A stretch of 64,000 nucleotides of DNA from NCBI GenBank assembly GCA_964606385.1, contig CAZSFZ010000002.1, positions 124,001-188,000 on the forward strand. Direction: 5' to 3'. Positions within the stretch are counted from its first letter, which is position 1. The number at the start of each line of letters is the position of its first letter. This DNA comes from Aquincolibacterium sp964606385. GTDB taxonomy: Bacteria > Omnitrophota > Omnitrophia > Omnitrophales > Aquincolibacteriaceae. The position numbers were made by a program, and so were the translations under genes. Positions 9,181 to 16,897 of the stretch are shown piece after piece. The notes beneath the pieces are model-generated. The model was not told the DNA's origin, searched no databases, and saw only the letters and a list, made by a program, of their open reading frames with translations.

Positions 9181-10046
9181 GCGGTCAACTTCGAGTACTC
9201 AAGAACCGGATCCGCGGGGTCGAGAACACCCAGAAGATCACCAAGGCCATGGAAATGGTGTCGGCGGCGAAACTCAAGCGCTTCCAGAAACTGCGCGAGC
9301 AGACCACCCCTTACGTCCGGTCTCTGGAAGGGATTCTCAACCGGCTGTTGGGGACGGATATTCCGCTCCGCCATCCCCTGCTTGAAACACGCGAAGAAAA
9401 AGAGGTCGCGCTGTTGGTGATCACTTCCGACACCGGCCTTTGCGGTTCTTACAATCAGTCCCTGGTCGAAGAAGCCAGAAAATTCATGAAGGGACGGTCC
9501 CGGGCCCCGCTTCTCATCGGCGTCGGAAAGAACGGCGTCAACGCCCTCGCACGCTCGGGCTTCGTCTGGCACAAGGCCTTCACGGACACCAAGACCTCCC
9601 AGTTCGAGTCCGTGATGACGCAGGCCTGTGATCTTTTGCAAACACTTTTCACGGAAAAGAAGATCGACGCGGCCTATGTGATTTACACCCATTTCACGGG
9701 GAAGTTTGTTTATCGTCCCTTCACCGAGAAGATCTTGCCCTTCCAGTTAGAAAAAACCGGCGAGGGCCCGCGGGAACATGAAGACCTCTACCTCATGGAA
9801 CCCGGACCCGAGGTGTTGTTCTCACGGCTTGTCCCGCTGGTGTTCGCCGCAAAGACACGGATGATCTTCACGGAAGCTTTGATCACGGAACAGATGGCGC
9901 GCATGAACGCCATGTACCAGGCGACCGAGAACGCGAAAGAATTGATCGATACGCTCGTCCTTTTAAGGAACAAGGTGCGGCAGGCCGCGATCACCAAAGA
10001 ACTTATTGAAATCGTATCGGGCTCAAAAGCCCTAAAAGCCGGGTAA
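9177..10046 (+). CDS. atpG: F-type ATP synthase subunit gamma
   Basis: Gamma subunit (289 residues), the rotating central shaft. The N-terminal helix with K-N-R-I-R-G-V-E-N-T-Q-K-I-T-K-A-M-E-M-V-S and the C-terminal helix with T-E-N-A-K-E-L-I-D and the terminal Q-A-A-I-T-K-E-L-I-E-I-V-S-G-S segment are the two coiled-coil halves. The gene ends exactly where a palindromic intergenic repeat begins (10041-10099), which separates it from atpD. Confidence 0.97.
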   Translation: MSGQLRVLKNRIRGVENTQKITKAMEMVSAAKLKRFQKLREQTTPYVRSLEGILNRLLGTDIPLRHPLLETREEKEVALLVITSDTGLCGSYNQSLVEEARKFMKGRSRAPLLIGVGKNGVNALARSGFVWHKAFTDTKTSQFESVMTQACDLLQTLFTEKKIDAAYVIYTHFTGKFVYRPFTEKILPFQLEKTGEGPREHEDLYLMEPGPEVLFSRLVPLVFAAKTRMIFTEALITEQMARMNAMYQATENAKELIDTLVLLRNKVRQAAITKELIEIVSGSKALKAG

Positions 10047-10099
10047 CGGGTAACGCGGAACGAAAACGTTCATCGTTCCCCGCGGACCGTTCCCCGCGA
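10041..10099 (+). repeat. imperfect palindrome, GGGGAAC/GAACG family, copy 1
   Basis: Units of roughly 7 bases (GGGTAAC, GGGTAAC, GCGGAAC, GAAAACG) are followed by their inverse (TTCATCG, TTCCCCG, CGGACCG, TTCCCCG). It fills the whole gap between atpG and the atpD ribosome-binding site inside the atp operon, so it is transcribed. Further copies with the same construction lie at 12181, 14693, 39001, 39380, 40085, 40636, 40747 and 41115. Confidence 0.75.
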
Positions 10100-10114
10100 A
10101 TGGAGGAGTCATTT

Positions 10115-11515
10115 ATGTCATCCGGTAAGATCATTCAGGTCATGGGTCCCAGCGTCGACGTCGAATTTCCGACCGACCATCTGCCTCAGATTTTGAACGC
10201 TCTCGAAGTCAACGTGAACGGCCGACCTCTCATTCTCGAAGTCGCGCAGCACATCGGGGACAACAACATCCGTGCGATAGCGATGGCTTCCACGGACGGA
10301 CTGGTGCGCGGCATGGAGGTCAAGGACACCGGCGCGCCGATCTCGGTCCCCGTGGGCGAGCAAACTCTCGGACGCATCTTCAACCTTCTGGGACAGCCGA
10401 TCGATGAACAAGGGGCCGTCAAGGACCCTGCGAAGAAACACGGCATCCATCATTCCCCTCCCTCTTTCGAGGAGCTCTTGCCCGTCACGGCGATCCTTGA
10501 AACGGGGATCAAGGTCATCGATCTCCTCGCGCCTTATCCGAAGGGCGGCAAGGTAGGCCTTTTCGGCGGTGCGGGCGTCGGCAAGACCGTGGTCGTGATG
10601 GAACTCATCCATTCGATCGCTAATGAGCACGGCGGGGTGTCGGTTTTCTGCGGCGTCGGGGAACGCACACGCGAAGGGAACGACCTCTGGCTGGAACTCA
10701 AGGAATCCGGCGTCATTAAAAAAACGGCGATGGTCTTCGGCCAGATGAATGAACCGCCCGGCGCGCGTCTCCGCGTGGCCTTGTCGGGCCTCACCATGGC
10801 GGAGTATTTCCGCGATGAGGCGCATCAGGATGTCCTGCTTTTTGTGGATAATATTTTCCGTTTCACGCAGGCGGGTTCCGAGGTTTCTGCGCTCTTGGGC
10901 CGCATGCCTTCCGCGGTCGGTTATCAGCCCAACCTCGCGACGGAAATGGCGACCCTGCAGGAACGTATCGCCTCCACCAAATCAGGCTCGATCACTTCCG
11001 TTCAGGCTATTTACGTCCCAGCCGACGACCTGACCGACCCCGCTCCGGCCACGGCTTTTTCACATCTCGACGGCGTGACGGTGCTTTCGCGTCAGATCGT
11101 GGAGCAAGGTATTTACCCGGCGGTGGATCCCCTGGCATCAACCTCGCGCATGCTCGACCCGCGCGTCGTCGGTCAGGAACATTACGACATCGCCCGCGAA
11201 GTCCAGCGCATCCTCCAACGCTACAAGGACCTGAAGGACATTATCGCGATCCTCGGGATCAACGAGCTTTCGCAGGAAGACAAAGAACTCGTGATGCGCG
11301 CCCGGAAGATCGAGCGTTTCTTCTCGCAGCCCTTTTTCGTCGCGGAGGCTTTCACCGGACGCAAAGGACGCTACGTGCATCTGAAAGACACGATCGAGAG
11401 CTTCAAGAAGCTCCTCGCCGGGGAGCTCGATCATGTCCCGGAACAATGCTTTTATATGGCGGGCGGCGTCGAGGACGTTCTGGAAGCTTATGAAAAAATA
11501 AAGGCGGCCGCCTGA
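10115..11515 (+). CDS. atpD: F-type ATP synthase subunit beta
   Basis: Catalytic beta subunit (466 residues from the chosen ATG). P-loop G-G-A-G-V-G-K-T-V at about residues 150-158, the catalytic G-E-R-T-R-E-G-N-D, and I-N-E-L-S-Q-E-D in the place of the DELSEED lever. The start at 10115 is used because GGAGG lies 8 bases upstream; an ATG at 10100 would put that site inside the gene. Its stop overlaps the atpC start by one base. Confidence 0.98.
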   Translation: MSSGKIIQVMGPSVDVEFPTDHLPQILNALEVNVNGRPLILEVAQHIGDNNIRAIAMASTDGLVRGMEVKDTGAPISVPVGEQTLGRIFNLLGQPIDEQGAVKDPAKKHGIHHSPPSFEELLPVTAILETGIKVIDLLAPYPKGGKVGLFGGAGVGKTVVVMELIHSIANEHGGVSVFCGVGERTREGNDLWLELKESGVIKKTAMVFGQMNEPPGARLRVALSGLTMAEYFRDEAHQDVLLFVDNIFRFTQAGSEVSALLGRMPSAVGYQPNLATEMATLQERIASTKSGSITSVQAIYVPADDLTDPAPATAFSHLDGVTVLSRQIVEQGIYPAVDPLASTSRMLDPRVVGQEHYDIAREVQRILQRYKDLKDIIAILGINELSQEDKELVMRARKIERFFSQPFFVAEAFTGRKGRYVHLKDTIESFKKLLAGELDHVPEQCFYMAGGVEDVLEAYEKIKAAA

Positions 11516-11778
11516 TGGCCGCTTATTCGCTCAAGATCATCACACCTCAGGGAATCGCGTACGAGGGAAGCGTTTATCACGCGCTTGTCCCCGCGGAGAG
11601 CGGATTTGTGGGGGTCCTGGCCCATCACGCGCCCTATCTTTTATCTTCCAAAGGCGGGCGGATGGTCGTCAAAGAAAGTATCGGGCTGGAGAGGGATTTC
11701 GAGGTCGGCCCTGGATTTTTCGAGGTCCAGCACGACCAGGCTGTGTTCCTAACACAGACCTGTTCGGGCGGAAATTAA
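11515..11778 (+). CDS. atpC: F-type ATP synthase subunit epsilon, short form
   Basis: 87 residues corresponding only to the N-terminal beta-sandwich of epsilon (A-Y-S-L-K-I-I-T-P-Q-G-I-A-Y-E-G start, then V-G-V-L-A-H-H-A-P-Y). The C-terminal helical pair, which in most bacteria inhibits ATP hydrolysis, is missing. The same truncation is known in some other bacterial lineages. The gene ends convergently with the next minus-strand gene, overlapping by 4 bases. Confidence 0.93.
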   Translation: MAAYSLKIITPQGIAYEGSVYHALVPAESGFVGVLAHHAPYLLSSKGGRMVVKESIGLERDFEVGPGFFEVQHDQAVFLTQTCSGGN

Positions 11779-12167
11779 AAAAAGAAAGCCATCACAAGAA
11801 GCGCCAAACCTACGGCGGCCGAACTCAGTACGACCGTGCGAAACGCGAGAGGCTCTGCCACAAGCGCCATCAGGAATTCCCGGGACTTCTTGTAATAGAA
11901 GACAAATGGCGCCGCTTTGGCCAGCCCGAGGCTCATGACAAGCGTCACCACAAAATTCTCCAGGCTCAAAGCCCTGAAAAATTCTCCCCAGGTCCATAAA
12001 ACCAGCGCCAACACGATCACTCCGGCCGCGAACATCCACCGGGGGCGGACCTCCGGATAAGTCCGCACGATAAAACGTTTCATGCTTTCCAAGCCCCAAA
12101 CGGCCCAAAGGCCCCCCAAAACCATCCACACCCCAAGAACGATCCCGAGAATTTTAAAATAGGTCAT
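11775..12167 (-). CDS. small polytopic membrane protein, unknown
   Basis: 130 residues with about four hydrophobic helices (near residues 5-25, 44-62, 70-88 and 108-128). A positively charged loop R-T-Y-P-E-V-R-P-R-W lies between helices 1 and 2. I do not recognise the family. It ends 4 bases into atpC on the opposite strand and is followed upstream by a palindromic repeat and another small membrane gene. Confidence 0.65.
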   Translation of the reverse strand: MTYFKILGIVLGVWMVLGGLWAVWGLESMKRFIVRTYPEVRPRWMFAAGVIVLALVLWTWGEFFRALSLENFVVTLVMSLGLAKAAPFVFYYKKSREFLMALVAEPLAFRTVVLSSAAVGLALLVMAFFF

Positions 12168-12180
12168 GAGACCTCCGTGA

Positions 12181-12236
12181 AACGGGGAACGTGGAACGGA
12201 AAACGAAAGCGTTCATCGTTCACTGTTCCCCGCGCC
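12181..12236 (+). repeat. imperfect palindrome, GGGGAAC/GAACG family, copy 2
   Basis: Left half AACGGGGAAC-GTGGAACGG-AAAACGAAAG, right half TTCATCG-TTCACTG-TTCCCCG-CG, forming an imperfect dyad. The right half runs into the 3' end of the 12213-12401 gene, where it encodes the last residues. Confidence 0.75.
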
Positions 12237-12401
12237 TTTTTTAAGGCGCTTACGTCCCTCAATGATCAGCGCTACCCCCGCCAAAAAGAACGAGAGAAAC
12301 CCAACGAGCGCGAAGATCGTGCTGGGCAAGGTCCCGACCCAGAACGCGCATAAGATCAAAACCAGGCCCGGTAAAAAATATTTCCAAAGGTAGTCCTTCA
12401 T
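12213..12401 (-). CDS. small two-helix membrane protein, unknown
   Basis: 62 residues with two hydrophobic helices (about 8-25 and 29-47) and a basic cytoplasmic tail R-K-R-L-K-K. The final residues G-A-G-N-S-E-R are encoded by the palindromic repeat at 12181-12236, so the original stop may have been displaced. The start codon lies in a divergent intergenic region facing the 12515 transporter. No family is recognised. Confidence 0.55.
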   Translation of the reverse strand: MKDYLWKYFLPGLVLILCAFWVGTLPSTIFALVGFLSFFLAGVALIIEGRKRLKKGAGNSER

Positions 12402-12458
12402 AGCGAAGTCATTCTCGCAGAATCGCTCCCTAACCGCAAGCGGAAGGCTCCCGCCGCC

Positions 12459-12487
12459 TTGATTTTAGAGACATTCCCAAGTAGCAT
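12459..12487 (+). promoter_or_regulatory. candidate promoter of the 12515 transporter
   Basis: TTGATT (12459-12464), a 17-base spacer, TAGCAT (12482-12487). A good AAGGAG follows 10 bases before the ATG at 12515. Both boxes are imperfect. Confidence 0.45.
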
Positions 12488-12514
12488 GTGTGCCCGTGAA
12501 AGGAGCGTGACGGA

Positions 12515-13393
12515 ATGACCGAAGTGCTGCTGGATGCCTTGAAAGATACGCTGGCCATGGCCCCATGGCTTCTGGGGATCTATATCGCCCTCGAGGTCCT
12601 TGAGAACCGTTCGGAATCCTTTATCGGGGAAAAGATCAGCCACAGAATGGGAGCGGCGCCCTTGCTCGGAGCCCTTTTGGGGTGCATGCCGCAATGTGGA
12701 TTTTCGGTGATTGCCGCAACGCTCTACGCACGTAAATGTATTTCCATCGGAACGCTCCTGGCTGTTTTTATTTCCACCTCCGATGAAGCCATCCCCGTGA
12801 TCCTGGCCCAGCAAGACAAGGCCCCCCTGGTCTTCTGGCTTCTCTTTGTGAAGGTGATCCTCGCGACGATCGCTGGTTATGCGGTTGACCTCCTCTTAAA
12901 AACAAAAAAGGAGAAAGAACTTCACGCCCCGCATGGCCCCGTAATCCCCCAGGGAGGGCATCGGTCCTGCGATTGCCACGCTCACGGCAGCAATATCCCC
13001 CAATGGAAAACTTTTTTTCTATTCCCGCTAAAACACACGCTCAAAGTGCTGTTTTTTATTTTTCTGGTCTCGCTCCTGATCGGAGCCGTGATCTCAAGGT
13101 CCGGCGAGGAAGGACTGCACCGTTTGTTCCTGTCGGGAACTCCTTTTCAGCCGCTCGTCGCCGTATTGGTCGGCATGATCCCGAATTGCGCCGCGTCCGT
13201 GGCGGTAACCGAAGTTTACCTTAAAGGCGCGATCACTTTCGGCTCGGCTATCGCGGGCCTTTCCGCGGGAGCCGGATTGGGCCTCCTGGTGTTATGGAAA
13301 GAGAACAAGAACGGGAAAGAGAATGCCCTGGTGACAGGACTCCTCATCCTGATCAGTCTGACCGCCGGCATCCTCCTTAATCTTTTTCTTTAA
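12515..13393 (+). CDS. ArsP_2-type (DUF2899) putative manganese/arsenic exporter
   Basis: A 292-residue polytopic membrane protein made of two homologous halves. The first contains G-C-M-P-Q-C-G-F-S and the second G-M-I-P-N-C-A-A-S, the paired G-x-x-P-x-C motifs of the ArsP_2/DUF2899 family (annotated as arsenic efflux or putative manganese transporter). Between the halves is a cytoplasmic loop with H-R-S-C-D-C-H-A-H, a likely metal-binding cluster. A TMEM165/GDT1-type gene follows 140 bases downstream; that family also moves Mn/Ca, which slightly favours manganese. The substrate is not proved by the sequence. Confidence 0.8.
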   Translation: MTEVLLDALKDTLAMAPWLLGIYIALEVLENRSESFIGEKISHRMGAAPLLGALLGCMPQCGFSVIAATLYARKCISIGTLLAVFISTSDEAIPVILAQQDKAPLVFWLLFVKVILATIAGYAVDLLLKTKKEKELHAPHGPVIPQGGHRSCDCHAHGSNIPQWKTFFLFPLKHTLKVLFFIFLVSLLIGAVISRSGEEGLHRLFLSGTPFQPLVAVLVGMIPNCAASVAVTEVYLKGAITFGSAIAGLSAGAGLGLLVLWKENKNGKENALVTGLLILISLTAGILLNLFL

Positions 13394-13416
13394 TTCCTTT
13401 CTCTCTTTTTCCGTTT

Positions 13417-13453
13417 ACACTGTTCTCTACTAAATTTTAGAGGTTAACAGTGT
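13417..13453 (+). promoter_or_regulatory. dyad between the exporter and the GDT1-type gene
   Basis: ACACTGTT (13417-13424) pairs with AACAGTGT (13446-13453), and inside it CTCTA (13425-13429) pairs with TAGAG (13438-13442), leaving a small asymmetric bulge and a short A/T loop. No T-run follows on either strand, so it is not an ordinary terminator. It may be an operator or part of a processed 3' end of the 12515 gene. Confidence 0.5.
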
Positions 13454-13454
13454 T

Positions 13455-13501
13455 ATACCGCATACCCATAAATTGAATATTATGCGGTATTAAGCTACAA
13501 T
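13455..13501 (+). promoter_or_regulatory. promoter with overlapping operator-like palindrome
   Basis: A promoter TTGAAT (13473-13478), 17-base spacer, TACAAT (13496-13501) precedes the GDT1-type gene. A perfect 10-bp inverted repeat ATACCGCATA (13455-13464) / TATGCGGTAT (13481-13490) straddles the -35 box, its right arm lying in the spacer. That placement is what a repressor operator would have. Confidence 0.6.
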
Positions 13502-13533
13502 TCAGTCCGATCATCATCTCCGAAGGAGGATTT

Positions 13534-13806
13534 ATGGATCTAAAGGTTTTTCTGGCAACTTTAAGCGCCATTTTTTTTGCCGAGCTCGCGGACAAAACAC
13601 AGCTCGTGGGCCTCACGATGGCCTCAAAGACCGGGAAGCCCCTTTCCGTGTTCCTGGGCTCCCTCGCCGGTTACGCCCTGGTCACCCTGATCTCGGTCGT
13701 GATCGGGACCCTCTTGGCAAAATACGTGAAGCCTGATTTTATCCGTTATGGCGGCGCCACCGCGTTCGTCGTGATCGGGATCCTGATGTTCTTCAACAAG
13801 CTTTAA
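13534..13806 (+). CDS. TMEM165/GDT1 (UPF0016) half-size cation transporter
   Basis: 90 residues with three hydrophobic helices and one copy of the family motif, here F-A-E-L-A-D-K-T-Q-L (about residues 14-23; consensus E-x-G-D-K-T). Full-length relatives have two copies of this unit; single-unit bacterial forms work as dimers. Known members exchange Mn2+ or Ca2+ for protons. AAGGAGG sits 7 bases before the ATG. The G-to-A change in the motif (E-L-A-D) is seen at a usually conserved place. The adjacent exporter at 12515 supports a manganese role. Confidence 0.88.
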   Translation: MDLKVFLATLSAIFFAELADKTQLVGLTMASKTGKPLSVFLGSLAGYALVTLISVVIGTLLAKYVKPDFIRYGGATAFVVIGILMFFNKL

Positions 13807-13826
13807 ACTTAAAAAAGGAGAGTGCC

Positions 13827-13910
13827 ATGGCCTGTAAAACCAAGAAAGCCAAGAAAACAAAGAAAAAAGCAAAAAAAGCAGCAAAGAAATCCTGTTGCTG
13901 CTGCCGTTAA
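13827..13910 (+). CDS. 27-residue Lys-rich peptide ending in a four-cysteine run
   Basis: A very small frame with a well-placed GGAG 8 bases before the ATG. It encodes M-A-C, then a repetitive Lys/Ala/Thr stretch (15 of 27 residues are Lys or Arg), and ends S-C-C-C-C-R. It lies 20 bases after the GDT1-type gene, so is probably co-transcribed, and is closed by a strong hairpin at 13922-13953. The composition suggests a nucleic-acid- or metal-binding peptide. No family is recognised, and it may not be translated. Confidence 0.5.
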   Translation: MACKTKKAKKTKKKAKKAAKKSCCCCR

Positions 13911-13921
13911 CCCTTTCGCCG

Positions 13922-13953
13922 ATCCTGGAGGCGGGTCTTCCCGCCTCCGGGAT
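13922..13953 (+). terminator. strong GC-rich hairpin
   Basis: A 14-bp stem ATCCTGGAGGCGGG / CCCGCCTCCGGGAT (one G-T pair) with a TCTT loop. It closes the GDT1/small-peptide unit. There is no U-tract, so it may act with Rho or as an RNA-stabilising 3' structure. Confidence 0.6.
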
Positions 13954-13977
13954 TGAAACGGGTTCTCTGCCGGCTCC

Positions 13978-14736
13978 ATGACACAGCCTTCCTTCACTTC
14001 ACACCCGGTCCTCTTCGAGGATGCAGATCTGATCGTTATTGATAAGCCCGAGAGAATTCTCTCACATCCCAATCCGGGGTCTCCCAAAGCCTCCTGCGCG
14101 TTCGAGGGGACTTACGACATGAATGAGCGGCGCTTTCAGACGCCGCAGGGGCCTTTATGGCTTATCCATCGCCTGGATCAGGACACTTCCGGCATCCTCC
14201 TGGCGGCCAAAAACAAGAAAAGCGCCGTGGCCTGCCGGGACGCCTTTGAAAAACGGTCCGTCAAAAAAAATTATCTCGCCCTCATTGCGAGGCGCCCCAT
14301 GCCGCCTCAAGGCTTATGGCGTGATACCCTTATCGAAAAAAGAACGGGTGGTCATGTCCGGGCTATGATCGCGCGGTCAGGCGCTCCCAACGCTTTTTTG
14401 AATTACAAAATGAAGGAATATTTTCCGAAATTCAATCTAGCCCTGCTTGAGATCGGTCTTTTAAGCGGAAAAACACATCAGATCCGGGCGCAAGCGGCTT
14501 TCCGGGGACATTCGGTGGCGGGCGACCGGATCTACGGAAATTTCACGATCAATAAGGAGTTGCGTGAAGCCCTGGGGCTCCGCCGCCTGTTTCTTCACGC
14601 CTGGAGCCTCATCCTGCCGCATCCCGCAAGCGGTAAAATGCTAGAAATCACATCTCCATTGCCTGAAGATCTTGAAGATTTTTTATTCAAGTGCAACGCG
14701 CAACGCACAATGAAAAACGAAAAACGCGGACGTTGA
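13978..14736 (+). CDS. RluA-family RNA pseudouridine synthase
   Basis: 252 residues. The catalytic motif H-R-L-D-Q-D-T-S-G (Asp nucleophile within H-R-L-D) is near residue 62-70, preceded by the V-I-D-K-P strand and followed by G-K-T-H-Q-I-R and G-D-x-I-Y-G, the standard RluA-family sequence blocks. It converts uridine to pseudouridine in rRNA or tRNA; the target cannot be told. There is no S4 domain at the N-terminus. The last 14 or so residues (from C-N-A-Q-R on) are encoded by palindromic repeat copy 3, so the natural C-terminus has probably been replaced. Confidence 0.9.
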   Translation: MTQPSFTSHPVLFEDADLIVIDKPERILSHPNPGSPKASCAFEGTYDMNERRFQTPQGPLWLIHRLDQDTSGILLAAKNKKSAVACRDAFEKRSVKKNYLALIARRPMPPQGLWRDTLIEKRTGGHVRAMIARSGAPNAFLNYKMKEYFPKFNLALLEIGLLSGKTHQIRAQAAFRGHSVAGDRIYGNFTINKELREALGLRRLFLHAWSLILPHPASGKMLEITSPLPEDLEDFLFKCNAQRTMKNEKRGR

Positions 14737-14760
14737 ACTTAGAACGTTGCCCGTTGAGCG
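14693..14760 (+). repeat. imperfect palindrome, GAACG family, copy 3
   Basis: Units GCAACGC, GCAACGC, ACAATGA, AAAACGA, AAAACGC and the inverse GACGTTG, AACTTAG, AACGTTG, CCCGTTG. It encodes the C-terminal tail of the pseudouridine synthase and reaches to just before the radical SAM gene. Confidence 0.65.
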
Positions 14761-14767
14761 AGCTTTT

Positions 14768-16408
14768 ATGAAAGTCCTGCTTTTACAGCCCCCGATCGAG
14801 GATTTCTACAATACCGACATCCGTTTGCAGCCGATCGGCCTGGCTTACCTGAAAGCCGCCGCGGAAAAATACCTGCCCTGGGCCCGGATCACGGTCAGGG
14901 ACTTTCACCATGGCTGGAGCCGCAAAACGATCCCCCTTCCAAGAGAATTAGCTTATTTAAAAGATTATTATTCCAAGGACGACCAAAGCCCGTTCTCGAC
15001 GTTCCATCATTATTATCACTTTGGCGCGGATTTTGACCGCATCGCGAAGGAAGTCTCCCAAGAAAGGCCCGATCTGGTCGGCATCGCCTCCCTTTTCGCC
15101 CCCTATCACCGGGAAGTCCTGCGATGCGCGGAAGCGATCAAAAAACACTGCCGTGTCCCGATCCTTCTCGGGGGTTCCCAGGTTTCCGCCATGCCAGAAG
15201 CGATGCTGGCGCATCCCGCCGTGGATTTTGTGATCCAGGGGGAAGGCGAGAAACCGTTCGTGGAGCTTTTAAAGGCTCTTCAAAGAGGGAAAAGCTTCGA
15301 GAAGGCCCCCAATCTAGGCTATAAAAAAAACGGCCGTCTGATCCTGAATCCGCGGAAAGAGAATTTTCCGATCGAAGCGATCCCTTTTCCGGATCTTTCC
15401 GACCTGCCCCAACACCATTACCTTTTCGAAAAAAAGCCGCTGTGTTTTATCATTACGTCACGCGGTTGCCCCTATCGCTGCGCGTTCTGCTCCGTTCACA
15501 AGACTTTCGGGCATCAATGCCGCCGGCGCAGCGCGGCCCACATCCTTGCCGAGATCCGCGAGCGTTACGCTCAAGGTTATCGTGTCTTTGACTTTGAGGA
15601 CGACAACCTTACGTTTGACCGCCAGGAGATGACCGCGGTCTGCGAGGAATTGATCCGGGCTTTCCCTAAAAAAGATATCCAGTTGCTTGCCATGAACGGA
15701 GTTTGTTATTGGACGCTGGACCTGAAGATCCTGAAGCTGATGCGGCGGGCGGGATTCACTCATTTGAACCTTTCGCTGGTGAGCACGAATGCCGCGCTGC
15801 TCAAAAAAGTCCGAAGACCGGCTTTTCCTCAAAAATACCGTCGGGTCGTAAAACAGGCAACGGCGCTCGGATTCAAGGTAGTCGCTTATCAGATCCTGGG
15901 GCTTCCGGGCGACACGCTTCCTTCGATGGTCCAAACCCTTCTTTTCAATGCCCGGCTTCCGGTGCTTCTAGGCGCCTCCCCTTTTTATTTGATCCCTCAT
16001 TCGCCGATCGCAAAACAATTTAACGCTCCTTCCGAAGCGGATGTCTTCAAAGCGAGGCTGACGGCCATGGCGGTCGAAACCCGGGATTTTCAGCGGGGAG
16101 ACCTCTACACGCTCCTGATCACGACCCGCATCCTGAATTTTTTGAAGGGGATCCCTCTCCAGACCCCCTCGACCTTCCTTTCCAGGGCGTTGGCCATCGC
16201 CTCAAAACAGGATCCTCGCTCCTCTTGGGGTGTTCGGATCCTGAAAAAGCTCCTGAAAGAAAAAAAATTGTACGCGGCAACCTCCCGGGGGCTTGAACCG
16301 CTTCCCCGCTTTAAGGCCGGGCTCTTCTTTCAATTGTGGCGAAAACTTGATAGGATTCAGACCCAGGAAGGAAAAACCATCAGAACCCGGGGAGGACGAT
16401 CATGTTGA
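14768..16408 (+). CDS. B12-binding-domain radical SAM protein
   Basis: 546 residues from the ATG at 14768, chosen because M-K-V-L-L-L-Q-P-P is the usual start of this family; a frame start at 14747 lies in a repeat. The N-terminal half is a cobalamin-binding Rossmann domain (D-L-V-G-I-A-S-L-F, L-G-G-S-Q-V-S, V-I-Q-G-E-G-E). The radical SAM cluster motif C-P-Y-R-C-A-F-C is near residue 240. Members methylate or rearrange unactivated carbons, often in lipid, hopanoid or cofactor biosynthesis; no closer assignment is possible. It overlaps the following tspO by 7 bases. Confidence 0.9.
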   Translation: MKVLLLQPPIEDFYNTDIRLQPIGLAYLKAAAEKYLPWARITVRDFHHGWSRKTIPLPRELAYLKDYYSKDDQSPFSTFHHYYHFGADFDRIAKEVSQERPDLVGIASLFAPYHREVLRCAEAIKKHCRVPILLGGSQVSAMPEAMLAHPAVDFVIQGEGEKPFVELLKALQRGKSFEKAPNLGYKKNGRLILNPRKENFPIEAIPFPDLSDLPQHHYLFEKKPLCFIITSRGCPYRCAFCSVHKTFGHQCRRRSAAHILAEIRERYAQGYRVFDFEDDNLTFDRQEMTAVCEELIRAFPKKDIQLLAMNGVCYWTLDLKILKLMRRAGFTHLNLSLVSTNAALLKKVRRPAFPQKYRRVVKQATALGFKVVAYQILGLPGDTLPSMVQTLLFNARLPVLLGASPFYLIPHSPIAKQFNAPSEADVFKARLTAMAVETRDFQRGDLYTLLITTRILNFLKGIPLQTPSTFLSRALAIASKQDPRSSWGVRILKKLLKEKKLYAATSRGLEPLPRFKAGLFFQLWRKLDRIQTQEGKTIRTRGGRSC

Positions 16409-16869
16409 TCAAAATTCTTTTTTCTACGGCTTTATGCCTGTCCGCAGGAGCGATTGGATCTGCTTTTACGATCGCGGCGATCCCTGAGTGGTACGCGACG
16501 CTCCAGAAACCTTCTTTCTCACCGCCCAACTGGATGTTCGGCCCGGTGTGGACGCTTCTCTATGTCCTGATGGCCGTGGCAGCAGCGATGGTGTGGCAAA
16601 AGGGGCTTCAAAATCCTCCCGTCCGGAAGGCTCTTACGGTCTTTTTGCTGCAACTGATCTTAAACACAGTCTGGTCCTACCTCTTCTTCGGGCTCCGTTC
16701 CCCGCTTTACGGCCTCGTCGATATTTTGTTCCTTTGGGCCATGATCTTGGTTACAATAGCGCAATTTTCCAAGGTCTCGGTCCCGGCCGCCTTGCTCCTT
16801 ATTCCCTATCTCTTATGGGTAACGTTCGCGACGGGCCTGAACTTGGGAATTTTGCTTTTGAACCCTTAG
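16402..16869 (+). CDS. tspO: TspO/MBR family protein
   Basis: 155 residues, five transmembrane helices. Characteristic segments are L-Q-K-P-S-F-S-P-P-N-W-M-F-G-P-V-W-T-L-L-Y and the W-S-Y-L-F-F-G-L-R-S-P near residue 92-102. TspO proteins bind porphyrins and respond to oxygen or light in bacteria. It overlaps the radical SAM gene by 7 bases, suggesting translational coupling. Confidence 0.93.
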   Translation: MLIKILFSTALCLSAGAIGSAFTIAAIPEWYATLQKPSFSPPNWMFGPVWTLLYVLMAVAAAMVWQKGLQNPPVRKALTVFLLQLILNTVWSYLFFGLRSPLYGLVDILFLWAMILVTIAQFSKVSVPAALLLIPYLLWVTFATGLNLGILLLNP

Positions 16870-16897
16870 ACAATCCGCGGAAAGGTTCTCCGGTCTC

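Noticed and set aside
13391..13533. yybP-ykoY manganese riboswitch before the GDT1-type gene
   Set aside because: I could not find the conserved loop sequences of that riboswitch; the palindromes fit DNA operators around a promoter better.
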